Source: Xanthomonas sp. CFBP 8443
Lineage (GTDB): Bacteria; Pseudomonadota; Gammaproteobacteria; Xanthomonadales; Xanthomonadaceae
Direction of reading: 5' to 3'
DNA: 64,000 nt
Assembly: GCF_025666195.1 (NCBI RefSeq)
Contig: NZ_CP102592.1
Coordinates: 1,922,001 to 1,986,000 of the forward strand
Of the stretch, positions 10,265-20,020 are shown in pieces (the stretch's first letter is position 1; each line of letters opens with the position of its first letter). The notes under the pieces were generated by a model. The model searched no databases. It saw only the letters and a list, made by a program, of their open reading frames with translations, and was not told the origin of the DNA. The translations under genes were made by a program, and so were the position numbers.

Positions 10265-13200
10265 ATGTCGTTGCCGCAAGCACGCTTCCATCCCGCCGTC
10301 GCTCGCTGGTTCGAGCGCCGTTTCCCTGCGCCGACGCCGGCGCAGGCGGCCGCGTGGCCGGCGATCCAGGCCGGGCGGCATACGCTGGTGGCGGCGCCGA
10401 CCGGCTCCGGCAAGACCCTGACCGCGTTCCTCGCCGCGCTCGATGCGCTGGTGCGTGAAGGCCTGCGCGAGGGCGGGCTCGCCGATCGCACCCAGGTGCT
10501 GTACGTGTCGCCGTTGAAAGCGCTGTCCAACGACATCCAGCTCAATCTCGACGCGCCATTGGCCGGCATCCGCGCCGAACTGGCCGCGCTCGGCCTGCCC
10601 GACGTGGAGATCCGCACCGCGGTGCGCACCGGCGACACGCCGCAGCGCGAGCGCGCGCAGGCGCGGCGGCGCCCGCCGCACGTGCTGGTGACCACGCCCG
10701 AATCGCTGTACGTGCTGCTCGGCTCGGTCTCCGGTCGCGACGCGCTGCGCCACGTGCGCACGGTGATCGTCGACGAGATCCATGCGCTGGCGGCGAACAA
10801 GCGCGGCAGCCACCTGGCGCTTTCGCTGCAGCGCCTGCAGCAGCTGTGTGCGGTGCCGCCGCTGCGCATCGGCCTGTCGGCGACGCAGAAACCGATCGAT
10901 GCGGTCGCGCGCTTCCTGGTCGGCAGCGCGGCGGTACACGACGGCCAGCCCGATTGCGAGATCGTCGACATCGGCTATGCGCGCGCCCGCGACCTGGCGC
11001 TGGAACTGCCGCCGACGCCGCTGAGCGTGAGCATGTCCAACGACCAGTGGCAGCAGGTGTATGCGCGCCTGGCCGAGCTGGTGCGCACGCATCGCACCAC
11101 GCTGGTGTTCGTCAACACCCGGCGCATGGCCGAACGCACCGCGCGTCATCTCGGCGAGTTGCTCGGCAACGAGGCGGTGGCGGCGCATCACGGCAGCCTG
11201 GCGCGCGAGGCGCGGCTGCTCGCCGAGCAGCGCCTCAAGGCCGGCCAGTTGCAGGTGCTGGTCGCCACCGCATCGCTGGAACTGGGCCTGGACATCGGCG
11301 ACGTGGACCTGGTGTGCCAGCTCGGCTCGCCGCGCTCGATCGCCAGTTTCCTGCAGCGCGCCGGGCGCTCCGGCCATGCCGTCGGCGGCACCCCGAAGGC
11401 GCGGCTGTTTCCGCAGTCGCGCGACGACCTGGTCGAATGCGCGGCGCTGCTGGACTGCGTGCGCCGCGGCGAACTGGATGCGCTGCACATGCTCGACGCG
11501 CCGCTGGATGTGCTGGCGCAACAGCTGGTCGCCGAGGTGGCGTGCCAGGAATGGGAAGAAGACGCGCTGTACGCGCTGGTGCGCGGCGCCTGGCCATACG
11601 CGACGCTGCCGCGCGAGCGCTTCGACGCGGTGCTGCGGATGCTCAGCGACGGCTTCAGTACCCGGCTCGGCCCGCGCGCCGGATATCTGCATCGCGACGC
11701 GGTGCACCGCCGCGTGCGCGAGCGCCGCGGCGCGCGCATGGCCGCATTGACCTCCGGCGGCACCATTCCCGAGACCGGCGACTACAGCGTGCTGCTGGAG
11801 CCGCAGGCCGAGAACATCGGCACGGTCAACGAGGACTTCGCGGTCGAGAGCCTCAGCGGCGACGTGTTCCAGCTCGGCAACGCCAGCTACCGCATCCTGC
11901 GCGTGGAACCGGGGCGGGTGCGGGTGGAGGACGCGCGCGGCGCGCCGCCGAACATCCCGTTCTGGCTCGGCGAGGCGCCGGGGCGCAGCGACGAACTGTC
12001 GGCCGGCGTGTCGCGGCTGCGCGCGCAGTTGGAGCAGTGCATGGAGCGGGGCGGCGCGGCGCAGGCGCTGGCCTGGCTGCACGAGGAAGTGGCGCTGGAC
12101 GCGGCCGCGGCGCAGCAGCTGGTCGACTACCTGGGCCGCGCGCGTACCGCGCTGGGTGCGCTGCCCACGCAGCGCTGCATCGTGCTGGAGCGCTTCTTCG
12201 ACGACAGCGGCGGCACCCAGCTGGTGATCCACAGCGTGCACGGCAGCCGCATCAATCGCGCCTGGGGCCTGGCCCTGCGCAAGCGCTTCTGCCGCACCTT
12301 CAATTTCGAACTGCAGGCGGCCGCCACCGAGGACGCGATCGTGCTGTCGCTGTCGACCCGGCACAGCTTCGCGCTGGAGGAGGTCGCGCGCTACCTGCAC
12401 CCGTCGTCGGCGCTGGACGTGCTGGTGCAGGCGCTGCTGGAGGCGCCGCTGTTCGGCGTGCGCTGGCGCTGGAACGCGACCAACGCGCTGGCCTTGCCGC
12501 GCTTCACCGGCGGGCGCAAGGTCGCCCCGCAGCTGCAGCGGATGAAGTCCGAGGATCTGCTGGCCACAGTGTTCCCGGACCAGGTGGCCTGCGCCGAGAA
12601 CCTGGTCGGCGAGCGTGAGATTCCCGAGCACCCGCTGGTCGCGCAGACGCTGCACGACTGCCTGCACGAGGCGATGGACAGCGACGGCTGGCTGCAGCTG
12701 CTGCGCGGCATCGCGGACGGCAGCGTGCGCGTGCTGGCGCGCGATCTTGCCGCGCCGTCGCCGCTGGCGGCCGAGGCGCTGGATGCACGGCCGTACGCGT
12801 TCCTCGACGATGCGCCGCTGGAGGAGCGCCGCACCCAGGCCGTGCACAGCCGCCGCTACCAGGATCCGGACAGCGCCGACGATCTCGGCCGGCTCGATCC
12901 GGAGGCGATCGCCGCGGTGCGCGAGGAGGCCTGGCCGCAACCGCGCAGCCGCGACGAGATGCACGAGGCGCTGGTCGCGCTTGGTGCGCTGGACGCCGCC
13001 GAAGCCGCTGCGCACGACGCGTGGCCGGCCTGGCTGGCGGAACTGGCGGCCGATGCGCGTGCCACCCGGTTGCAGGGCGTCGGCAGCGACGGCGCCGCGC
13101 TGTGGGTCGCGGCCGAGTCGCTGGCGCTGGTCGCGCCGCTGTATCCGCAGGCCGCGGCGCAGCCGCGCATCGCCGTGCCCGACGGCTATGCGATCGACGA

Positions 13201-14623
13201 CTGGCAGCGCGACAGCGCGCTGCGCGAGCTGCTGCGCCTGCGCCTGGCTGCGCTGGGGCCGGTGACCGCGGTCGCGCTGGCGGCGCCGCTGCGGCTGCCG
13301 CTGCGCGAGGTGCAGGCGGCCTTGCTGGCGTTGCAGAGTGACGGCTACGTGCTGCCGGGCCGCTTCAATGCCGATGCCGGCGACGACGAGTGGTGCGAGC
13401 GCCATCTGCTGGCGCGCATCCATCGCTACACCCTGGGCCGGTTGCGCCGCGAGATCGAACCGGTCGCGCCGCGCGACTACGCGCGTTTCCTGTTCCGCTG
13501 GCAGCACCTGGACGGCGAAGGCCGGGTCGCCGGGGCCGAAGCGCTGGCCAGCGTGCTGGCGCAACTGGAAGGCTTCGAGGCGCCGGCGGCGCTGTGGGAA
13601 AGCGAGCTGTTGCCGGCGCGCGTACGCGACTACGCCCCGGCCTGGCTGGACGAACTGTGCAGCGCCGGACGCACGCTGTGGACGCGGCTGCGCCCGGCCG
13701 CGGCCAGCGCCGGCGGCGCCGGCTCGCTGCGCAGCACCCCGATCCTGTTGTTGCCGCGGCGCAGTGCCGCGCAATGGTCGCGGCTGCTGCCGGCGGCGGC
13801 TGCGCCGGTCGCGCTCGGCTCGCGCGCGCAGAAGGTCGCCGACTACCTGGAGGCGCACGGCGCTTCGTTCTTCGACGAGATCGCCGACGCCACGCGGTTG
13901 CTGTCCACCGAACTGGAAGAGGCGCTGGCGGACCTGGTGGCGGCCGGCCGCATCCACTGCGACAGCTACGCCGGGCTGCGCGCCTTGCTGGTGCCTGCCT
14001 CCAAGCGGCCCTCGGCGCTGTCGCGGCGGCGGCGCCGGGTGCCGTTGTACGGCATCCAGGATGCGGGCCGCTGGGCGCTGTTGCGCGGCGCTGCCGATGG
14101 CGGCGATGCGGCCGTACGTGGCGAGGCCATCGAACACCTGGCGCGGACCCTGCTGCGCCGCTACGGCGTGGTCTGCTGGCGCCTGCTCGAGCGCGAGGCG
14201 GCGTGGCTGCCGCCGTGGCGCGAGCTGCTGCGCGTCTATCACCGGCTGGAGGCGCGCGGCGAGATCCGCGGCGGTCGCTTCATCAGCGGGCTGTCCGGCG
14301 AGCAGTTCGCGCTGCCCGAGGCGATCGGCCTGCTGCGCCAGCTGCGGCGCCAGCCGCACGATGGCGCCTGGCTGTGCATCGCCGCCGCCGACCCGGCGAA
14401 CCTGCTCGGCGGCGTACTGCCGGGCAACCGCGTGCCGCGGGTGCCCGGCGCGCGCGTGCTGTACCGCGACGGGCTGCCGATGGCGACTTGGGTCGCGGAG
14501 CGTTTCGAACCGTTGCAGGACATGAGCGCCGCCGACAGCGCCGCGGCGCGGCAACGGCTGAGCGAGCCGGTCGCGTCCGGCACGCGCGACGCCATCGCCG
14601 CGATGCTCGCCTGCATGGGCTGA
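10265..14623 (+). CDS. lhr: Large ATP-dependent DEAD/DEAH-type helicase Lhr
   Basis: A 1452-residue superfamily 2 helicase close to the size of full-length Lhr, implicated in DNA repair. The N-terminal helicase core shows PTPAQAAAWPAI, APTGSGKT (about residue 45), YVSPLKALSND, TTPESLYVLL, the DEIH box (about 170), LSATQ, FVNTRR, and the LGLDIGDVDLV / QRAGRSGH motifs. A winged-helix and long Lhr-specific C-terminal region follow. The ATG at 10265 follows CAGGAGA; the earlier in-frame ATG at 10133 is less likely. The gene is single, with no partner in the same direction. Confidence 0.95.
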   Translation: MSLPQARFHPAVARWFERRFPAPTPAQAAAWPAIQAGRHTLVAAPTGSGKTLTAFLAALDALVREGLREGGLADRTQVLYVSPLKALSNDIQLNLDAPLAGIRAELAALGLPDVEIRTAVRTGDTPQRERAQARRRPPHVLVTTPESLYVLLGSVSGRDALRHVRTVIVDEIHALAANKRGSHLALSLQRLQQLCAVPPLRIGLSATQKPIDAVARFLVGSAAVHDGQPDCEIVDIGYARARDLALELPPTPLSVSMSNDQWQQVYARLAELVRTHRTTLVFVNTRRMAERTARHLGELLGNEAVAAHHGSLAREARLLAEQRLKAGQLQVLVATASLELGLDIGDVDLVCQLGSPRSIASFLQRAGRSGHAVGGTPKARLFPQSRDDLVECAALLDCVRRGELDALHMLDAPLDVLAQQLVAEVACQEWEEDALYALVRGAWPYATLPRERFDAVLRMLSDGFSTRLGPRAGYLHRDAVHRRVRERRGARMAALTSGGTIPETGDYSVLLEPQAENIGTVNEDFAVESLSGDVFQLGNASYRILRVEPGRVRVEDARGAPPNIPFWLGEAPGRSDELSAGVSRLRAQLEQCMERGGAAQALAWLHEEVALDAAAAQQLVDYLGRARTALGALPTQRCIVLERFFDDSGGTQLVIHSVHGSRINRAWGLALRKRFCRTFNFELQAAATEDAIVLSLSTRHSFALEEVARYLHPSSALDVLVQALLEAPLFGVRWRWNATNALALPRFTGGRKVAPQLQRMKSEDLLATVFPDQVACAENLVGEREIPEHPLVAQTLHDCLHEAMDSDGWLQLLRGIADGSVRVLARDLAAPSPLAAEALDARPYAFLDDAPLEERRTQAVHSRRYQDPDSADDLGRLDPEAIAAVREEAWPQPRSRDEMHEALVALGALDAAEAAAHDAWPAWLAELAADARATRLQGVGSDGAALWVAAESLALVAPLYPQAAAQPRIAVPDGYAIDDWQRDSALRELLRLRLAALGPVTAVALAAPLRLPLREVQAALLALQSDGYVLPGRFNADAGDDEWCERHLLARIHRYTLGRLRREIEPVAPRDYARFLFRWQHLDGEGRVAGAEALASVLAQLEGFEAPAALWESELLPARVRDYAPAWLDELCSAGRTLWTRLRPAAASAGGAGSLRSTPILLLPRRSAAQWSRLLPAAAAPVALGSRAQKVADYLEAHGASFFDEIADATRLLSTELEEALADLVAAGRIHCDSYAGLRALLVPASKRPSALSRRRRRVPLYGIQDAGRWALLRGAADGGDAAVRGEAIEHLARTLLRRYGVVCWRLLEREAAWLPPWRELLRVYHRLEARGEIRGGRFISGLSGEQFALPEAIGLLRQLRRQPHDGAWLCIAAADPANLLGGVLPGNRVPRVPGARVLYRDGLPMATWVAERFEPLQDMSAADSAAARQRLSEPVASGTRDAIAAMLACMG

Positions 14624-14910
14624 CGACGCCGCAGTGAGACCCGATCGCCGCTCTCGCTCGACAAGCAGCGCGATGCCGTTCGATTGAGGTTCTTCACGTG
14701 TTGTCTACAAATTATTGTGGTGCAAATCACCATTTTTTTCGGGATTCCGGGGCGGTAATTTCCCGTTGAGAAAAGTGCGGCACTAAGCGGCAGGCATGGG
14801 CCGCGTACCTTTGCCGACCGAAGAGCCTCGCCCAGAAAGGTCCTATCCGTATTCAGCGAAGGTCCGCCGTCGCCCGCGTCTGTGCGCAATTCCGCACTTG
14901 TGGTGGCGAT

Positions 14911-14937
14911 TAAAGGGGAATCGGGGAGCGCCGATAG
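14911..14937 (+). promoter_or_regulatory. Sigma-28 (FliA)-type promoter for the chemoreceptor gene
   Basis: TAAA (14911-14914) and GCCGATAG (14930-14937) are exactly 15 bases apart, matching the flagellar sigma-28 consensus TAAA-N15-GCCGATAA except for the last base. It lies about 150 bases upstream of the chemoreceptor ATG in a 465-base gap that otherwise holds no gene. A FliA promoter is what one expects for chemotaxis genes. Confidence 0.75.
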
Positions 14938-15088
14938 CTCTCAGGCAACGGGCGATGCAGCGCTACGCAGCGCATCGCTGCAGTCCGCACGTTGATGCTC
15001 GTTTCCGAGCCCAGCAGGGTGCAACGGGAAGGACATCCGGACGCGTCGTCTTGGCGCGGTCGTTACCAAACAAATCGGGGAAGACATC

Positions 15089-16753
15089 ATGTTGGGCAAT
15101 ATGAAGATCGGTATCAGGCTTACCTGCGCGTTCCTGATCGTGGCCGCCATCGGCGCCTGCATCGGCGCGATCGGCATCCGCAATTCAGGACGCATCAACG
15201 ACTACGCCACGCAGTTGTACGAGCGCGAACTGGTCGGCCTGTCCAATATCAAGGAAGCCAACATCAACCTGATCTACGCCGGCCGCGCGCGCTCCAACCT
15301 GCAGCTGTCGACCACGCAAGAGGACCGTGCCAAGCACCTGGCCAGCATCGACAAGTACACCGCGAACGTGGTCGATTACGTCGCCAAGGCGCGCGTTTCG
15401 TTCAGCAGCCCGGAGTCCAAGGCCAAGCTGGCGCGTTTCGACGAGGTATGGAAGCAGTACTTGCTGCATCGCGGCCAGTTCATCGAAAAGGTCGCCAAGG
15501 AGCCGCTGCAGGAAGCCAATCCGGAACTCATCGCGCTGTCGGCCTCGGTGCGCAGCGCCTCCGACGAGCTCGACGTGCTGATGAGCGAACTGGCCACCAT
15601 CAAGGAAGCCCGCGCGGCCGAGGCAAGCGCGGAAACCGGCGCGATCCATGTCAGCGGCGCCAGGATGCTGACCGCGATCATCATCGGCGGCGTGTTGCTC
15701 GGCGTGTGCCTGGGCTTCTTCATCAGCCGCAGCGTGACCAAGCCGATCGGCAAGGCGGTGGACGTGGCCAATGCGCTGGCCGACGGCGACCTGAGCGTCG
15801 TGATCGAAACCACTTCGAAGGACGAGGCGGGCCAGTTGCTGCTGGCGATGCGGCGCATGGTCGAGAAGCTGCAGCAGGTGGTCGGCGAGGTCAACGCCAG
15901 CGCGCAGACCCTGGCCGGCGCGTCGGAGGAGGTCAGCGCCACCGCGCAGTCGCTGAGCCAGGCCTCGACCGAGCAGGCCGCGGGCGTGGAGGAAACCAGT
16001 GCATCGCTGGAGCAGATGACCGCGTCGATCGGGCAGAACACCGAGAACGCGCGCATCACCGACGGCATGGCCGCGCAGGCCGCCAAGGAAACCGTGGAAG
16101 GCGGCGAAGCGGTGGTCGCCACCGTGGCGGCGATGAAGCAGATCGCGCAGAAGATCGGCATCATCGACGACATCGCCTACCAGACCAACCTGCTCGCGCT
16201 CAACGCGGCGATCGAGGCCGCGCGCGCCGGCGAGCACGGCAAGGGCTTCGCCGTCGTCGCTGCGGAAGTGCGCAAGCTGGCCGAGCGCAGCCAGGTCGCC
16301 GCACAGGAGATCGGCGAAGTGGCCGGTTCCAGCGTCGAGCTGGCGGAAAAGGCCGGGCGCCTGCTGGAGACCATCGTGCCCAGCATCAAGCGGACCTCCG
16401 ACCTGGTGCAGGAAATCGCCGCGGCCTCGCTGGAGCAGTCCTCCGGCGTGGCGCAGATCAACTCGGCGGTGGTGCAGCTGAGCCAGACCACGCAGCAGAA
16501 CGCCACCGCGTCCGAGGAACTGGCCGCGACCGCCGAGGAAATGAGTTCGCAGGCCGAGTACCTGCAGCAGTCGATGGCGTTCTTCCGCCTGGGCCATGGC
16601 GAGGCACCGCGCCCGCCGCGCGCAGCCGACAAGCCCAGCGCCAAGGCGCTCGGCAGCAGCCGCATCGAGCCCAAGCGCGTGCGTCCGCGTGCGCCGCAGC
16701 CGGCGTACGCGATGACGGCGGGTCCGGACGAATCGCAGTTCGCCAGCTTCTGA
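15089..16753 (+). CDS. Methyl-accepting chemotaxis protein (transmembrane chemoreceptor)
   Basis: A 554-residue receptor of the inner membrane. Order: first membrane helix (about 8-30), periplasmic four-helix-bundle-like sensor (about 31-190, sequence [16 protein letters not shown]), second membrane helix (about 192-213), HAMP (about 214-268), then a long cytoplasmic coiled coil with the conserved hairpin tip [20 protein letters not shown] near 365-385. The C terminus is Arg/Pro-rich and lacks a visible NWETF-type CheR-docking pentapeptide. GGGGAAG precedes the start. It is followed 10 bases later by cheW and preceded by a sigma-28-type promoter. The ligand is unknown. Confidence 0.95.
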   Translation: MLGNMKIGIRLTCAFLIVAAIGACIGAIGIRNSGRINDYATQLYERELVGLSNIKEANINLIYAGRARSNLQLSTTQEDRAKHLASIDKYTANVVDYVAKARVSFSSPESKAKLARFDEVWKQYLLHRGQFIEKVAKEPLQEANPELIALSASVRSASDELDVLMSELATIKEARAAEASAETGAIHVSGARMLTAIIIGGVLLGVCLGFFISRSVTKPIGKAVDVANALADGDLSVVIETTSKDEAGQLLLAMRRMVEKLQQVVGEVNASAQTLAGASEEVSATAQSLSQASTEQAAGVEETSASLEQMTASIGQNTENARITDGMAAQAAKETVEGGEAVVATVAAMKQIAQKIGIIDDIAYQTNLLALNAAIEAARAGEHGKGFAVVAAEVRKLAERSQVAAQEIGEVAGSSVELAEKAGRLLETIVPSIKRTSDLVQEIAAASLEQSSGVAQINSAVVQLSQTTQQNATASEELAATAEEMSSQAEYLQQSMAFFRLGHGEAPRPPRAADKPSAKALGSSRIEPKRVRPRAPQPAYAMTAGPDESQFASF

Positions 16754-16763
16754 GGAGCACGCC

Positions 16764-17294
16764 ATGCGCGCACAACTTGGCAACGCAGCGGCCGTGCCGC
16801 TGGACGCGGATCCGGCGCTGGCGTCGGTCCCGGCGCAGTTCCTGACCTTCCAACTGGAACAGGAACTGTTCGGCCTGAACATCGACGGCATCCACGAGAT
16901 CATCGAATACCGTCCGCCGACCGCGGTGCCGACCATGCCTGCCTGCGTGCGCGGCGTGATCAACCTGCGCGGCGCGGTGGTGCCGGTGGTGGACCTGCAA
17001 CTGCGGCTCGGCCGCGCGCCCAGCCGCGTCACCCGGCGCAGCTGCATCGTGATCGTGACCGCAGAGGACGCCGGCACCACCCAAGCGTTCGGCCTGCTGG
17101 TCGATGCGGTCAGCGCAGTGCTGGACATCCCGGCGCAGCAGATCGAGGCGGCGCCGTCGTTCGGCAGCGGCATCCGCCAGGAGTTGCTGCAGGGCATGGG
17201 CAAGCTGGAGGACCGCCTGGTGATCCTGCTGGACCGCGCGCGCCTGCTGCGCGTGGACGACATCGCCGAGACGGCGCTGCCGGCCGCGGCCTGA
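16764..17294 (+). CDS. cheW: Chemotaxis coupling protein CheW
   Basis: A 176-residue single CheW domain that links chemoreceptors to the CheA kinase. Typical stretches are FLTFQLEQELFGLNIDGIHEIIEY, VRGVINLRGAVVPVVDLQLRLG and FGLLVDAVSAVLDI. About 20 extra N-terminal residues precede the domain. It starts 10 bases after the chemoreceptor stop with TGAGGAGCACG, so the two genes form an operon, probably a dedicated receptor-CheW pair. Confidence 0.95.
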   Translation: MRAQLGNAAAVPLDADPALASVPAQFLTFQLEQELFGLNIDGIHEIIEYRPPTAVPTMPACVRGVINLRGAVVPVVDLQLRLGRAPSRVTRRSCIVIVTAEDAGTTQAFGLLVDAVSAVLDIPAQQIEAAPSFGSGIRQELLQGMGKLEDRLVILLDRARLLRVDDIAETALPAAA

Positions 17295-17482
17295 GGGCGG
17301 AAGAGTGCACCGATCGCGTGGCATACGCCGACGCGATGCGCGAGAGTCGGTGCATGGTCGCGCGGCTGTTTGCAGGAAGGCACGTCATCCGCATCGAAGG
17401 CTGCGCCGTGATACGCGCATCACGGCTGCCTCGCTAGTGTTTGCGGGACAGGGCATGCGCCCGCCACAGCGAGGTCCGGACC

Positions 17483-17650
17483 ATGGCAGACAAAGACAAG
17501 CAGCAGCAGGGCAAGCAGCAAGGAATCCAGGAGGGCCGACAGGACCGGGCGCAGGACGAGGTGGCCAAGCAGCGCCCCGGTCTGGAGGACCAGAAGCTGC
17601 GCGAAGCGCACGAGCGCGGGCCCAAGTCCGGCAACGACCAGGCCGGCTGA
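17483..17650 (+). CDS. Small hydrophilic protein of unknown function (55 aa)
   Basis: A 55-residue, highly charged, Gln/Lys/Asp-rich peptide with no hydrophobic core (MADKDKQQQGKQQG at the start). It resembles disordered stress-type small proteins but I do not recognise a family. The ATG at 17483 sits behind GAGGTCCGG. An in-frame ATG at 17441 exists but adds a Cys/Arg-rich run that looks non-coding. It may be a real gene or a chance open frame in GC-rich DNA. Confidence 0.45.
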   Translation: MADKDKQQQGKQQGIQEGRQDRAQDEVAKQRPGLEDQKLREAHERGPKSGNDQAG

Positions 17651-17737
17651 GCCGTACGTCGCGGACCGGCTGGTCCGCCAGCCTGCGGCGCAGGGCAACG
17701 GTGCGCTGGCATCCCGCAGGCGGCACCCCGAAGACAC

Positions 17738-17766
17738 AAAAAAGCCCCGGAGTCGCCTCCGGGGCT
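17738..17766 (-). terminator. Intrinsic terminator for tRNA-Ala (minus strand)
   Basis: A perfect 10-bp stem (AGCCCCGGAG / CTCCGGGGCT) with a 4-base loop. Read on the minus strand it is followed by six T residues, so it best terminates the tRNA transcript; on the plus strand only three T follow. Confidence 0.88.
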
Positions 17767-17779
17767 TTCGTCTGAAAAG

Positions 17780-17855
<76 letters not shown>

Positions 17856-18051
17856 ACATCAGACGCGTAGTCTAACTGGCCCGGGGCATGCGTGCCAAGA
17901 GGGCGATGCGGATCGGCGGCGGCGCTGCGTCCCAAGCGCGGCGCGAGGCGGCGGCAAGCCAGGGCGCCGCATGCGCGATCGTCGCCGCGTCCGGCTGCGG
18001 CCGAAGTAGGGAATGCGGCGCCGCATTTGGGCAACCGCCTAACGGAGTCGA

Positions 18052-18057
18052 TATAAT
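18052..18057 (+). promoter_or_regulatory. Candidate -10 box upstream of the H-NS-like gene
   Basis: A perfect TATAAT, rare in this GC-rich sequence, lies 89 bases before the start. The best -35 candidate, TTGGGC at 18027-18032, is 19 bases upstream, a little far. Confidence 0.5.
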
Positions 18058-18146
18058 CGCAGGTCGAAATCCTCGTCAGACGATTTCGTCGTTCCGGATG
18101 AAATATTCCGTCCGTTCCAAATCTTTTATTCACGGGTCCTTGAAAA

Positions 18147-18551
18147 ATGACGGAAGTTCGCAACTTGCAACAAATCGCCGAAGCCAAGGCCAAGCTGCAG
18201 GAAGAGATGCGCAAGCTGGAAGAGCAGGAGAAGCAGGCGCGCGAAGGCGAGACCAGCGCTGCGCATGCCAACGTGCTGTCGCTGCTGGAGCAGTTCGCCG
18301 AGTTCTTCAGCGCCAAGCAGCGCAACGAGATCGCCGCCTACGTGACCAGCGCCGCGCCGAAGGCCGCCAGCGCCAAGTCCGCCGGTGGCCGCAGCGAGGT
18401 CAAGCCGAAGTACCAGCTGCCGCATACCGGCGAGACCTGGTCCGGCCGTGGCCGCACGCCGAAGGCGTTCGCCGCCTGGGAAGGCACCGCCGCCTACAAC
18501 GAATGGAAGGCGCGCCACCCGGATCTGAAGTTCCCGCTGGTCAAATACTGA
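18147..18551 (+). CDS. H-NS family histone-like nucleoid protein
   Basis: A 134-residue DNA-binding protein. An N-terminal coiled coil (about 5-60) for oligomerisation, a flexible Ala/Lys/Ser linker (about 68-85), and the C-terminal DNA-binding motif TWSGRGRTPKAF (about residues 97-108). H-NS proteins coat AT-rich DNA and silence genes; in xanthomonads such proteins affect virulence regulation. Translation starts at ATG 18147 with a weak ribosome-binding site. A strong intrinsic terminator follows, so it is a single-gene transcript. Confidence 0.92.
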   Translation: MTEVRNLQQIAEAKAKLQEEMRKLEEQEKQAREGETSAAHANVLSLLEQFAEFFSAKQRNEIAAYVTSAAPKAASAKSAGGRSEVKPKYQLPHTGETWSGRGRTPKAFAAWEGTAAYNEWKARHPDLKFPLVKY

Positions 18552-18563
18552 TCGGGCGAAAAA

Positions 18564-18588
18564 GGCCAGGTATCCCCTGGCCTTTTTT
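18564..18588 (+). terminator. Intrinsic terminator after the H-NS-like gene
   Basis: Stem GGCCAGG / CCTGGCC with a 5-base loop, A tract before and six T residues after. Confidence 0.92.
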
Positions 18589-18758
18589 ATGGGCGAGGGT
18601 TTTATGCGCGGCATTGCCGCCGCTTGCGTTTCTCCACGATAAACCGCGGCGGAGAAATCGAACGGTGCATGGAAGGCGCATGGAATGATCCAAGCCTGAT
18701 GGCGGCATCTTCTCCACCGTCGCGGCTGCAGGGGGCGATGTGCGTAGGCAACCAACCC

Positions 18759-18826
18759 TGTAGGAGCGGCTTCAGCCGCGACAGGCGTTACCGGTAACGC
18801 CTGTCGCGGCTGAAGCCGCTCCTACA
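18759..18826 (+). repeat. REP-like palindrome, copy 3
   Basis: A perfect long palindrome with TGTAGGAGCGGCTTCAGCCG arms, ending 8 bases before the rnd stop codon on the minus strand. It may stabilise or end the rnd transcript. Confidence 0.9.
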
Positions 18827-18833
18827 AATGCCT

Positions 18834-19916
18834 TCAGATCTTGCCCAGCAGCGGCTGCAGCGTCGCTTCCAGTTCGCGGCGGCGCCAGCCGGCCAGCGGT
18901 TGCGGCCATTGCCCGCTTTCCAGCAGCGCTTCCAGGTGCTTGCGCGAGGCCAGCAGGCCGTCGGGCAGGCCCAGTTCGGCGCTGCGTGCGGATACCGCGT
19001 CCTGCAGGCGCTTCAATGCCGCCTTGTTGTCGTCGCTGGCGGCCAGCGCCAGCGGTGCCTCGGCTTCGTCGGGCAGTGGCGTGGTCAGCGCCTGCCACAA
19101 TGCGTCGCCGAGCTTGCGCGGCGCCTTGGGATGCTTGTCGAGCAGCGCCTGCAGGCCGTTGCGGTCGTCCGGCGGGAAACGCGCCAGGGTGGCGGCCAGT
19201 TCGTTGTCCAGGATCCAGCTGCGCGGCTTGTCGCTGTGCCGGGCCTGTACGTCGCGCCAGCGCAGCAGGCGCAGCAGGCGCTGTTGCGACGGCGGATCCA
19301 TGAACTGCGCCGCGCGCATGCCCAGGTGCGGCCAGCGCTCGCCTTCGTCGTGCTCCACGGTGCCGAGCAGGCGTTCGCCGTCCTCGTGCAGCCAGGCGCT
19401 GCGGTCCAGCGCCTGCAGCCGCTGCTGCAACGCGTCGTGGATCGCGAACAGGTGGCGCACGTCGTCGGCGGCGTATTCCAGCTGCGCCGGCGACAGCGGG
19501 CGGCGCAGCCAGTCCGAGCGGGTCTCGCCCTTGGCCAGGTGCACGCCGGTGATCTCCAGCACCAGCTTCTGGTAGCCCATGCCGGCGCCGATGCCGGCCA
19601 GGCCGGCGCCGATCTGGGTATCGAACAACGGCCGCGGCAGCGCGCCGCAGGCGCACTTGAACGCGACCAGGTCTTCGCTGGCGCTGTGCATGACCTTGAG
19701 GATGGCAGGGTCCGACAACCACGGCGCCAGCGCCTGCGGCATGCCGGGGATCAGCGGATCGATCAGCAGGATCTCGTCGGCCACCGCCATCTGCACCAGC
19801 GCCAGCTGCGGCCAGTAGGTGCGTTCGCGGACGAATTCGGTATCCAGGCCGATCCTGGCCGGGCGCTGCGCCAGCCGTTCGGTCAGCTCGGCGGGTTGCT
19901 TGATCCAATAGGGCAC
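18834..19916 (-). CDS. rnd: Ribonuclease D
   Basis: A 360-residue 3'-5' exoribonuclease that trims tRNA 3' ends. The DEDD catalytic motifs are visible: IGLDTEFVRERTYWPQL near the N terminus, HSASEDL in the second motif, and YAADDVRHLF for the third; HRDC-like helices make up the C-terminal half. The start is GTG at 19916 (GTGCCCTATTGGATC) after GGAAACC; no nearby ATG exists. It is transcribed towards a REP-like palindrome. Confidence 0.95.
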   Translation of the reverse strand: MPYWIKQPAELTERLAQRPARIGLDTEFVRERTYWPQLALVQMAVADEILLIDPLIPGMPQALAPWLSDPAILKVMHSASEDLVAFKCACGALPRPLFDTQIGAGLAGIGAGMGYQKLVLEITGVHLAKGETRSDWLRRPLSPAQLEYAADDVRHLFAIHDALQQRLQALDRSAWLHEDGERLLGTVEHDEGERWPHLGMRAAQFMDPPSQQRLLRLLRWRDVQARHSDKPRSWILDNELAATLARFPPDDRNGLQALLDKHPKAPRKLGDALWQALTTPLPDEAEAPLALAASDDNKAALKRLQDAVSARSAELGLPDGLLASRKHLEALLESGQWPQPLAGWRRRELEATLQPLLGKI

Positions 19917-20020
19917 GTGGTTTCCGTCGAATGCAGGGTTTGCTCAGGCAGGCGAGAATAGCCTAACGTCGGCCCGCCGGCCGTACGGACGTCGATGGCG
20001 CGGATGTCGTCGGAAGGCAA

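Noticed and set aside
9857..14554. 1565-codon open frame on the minus strand
   Set aside because: It is the shadow of lhr in GC-rich DNA; the translation is low-complexity Arg/Ala/Gln/His with no domains.
17739..17770. Terminator for the 55-residue gene on the plus strand
   Set aside because: Only three T residues follow on that strand; the hairpin fits the minus-strand tRNA much better.
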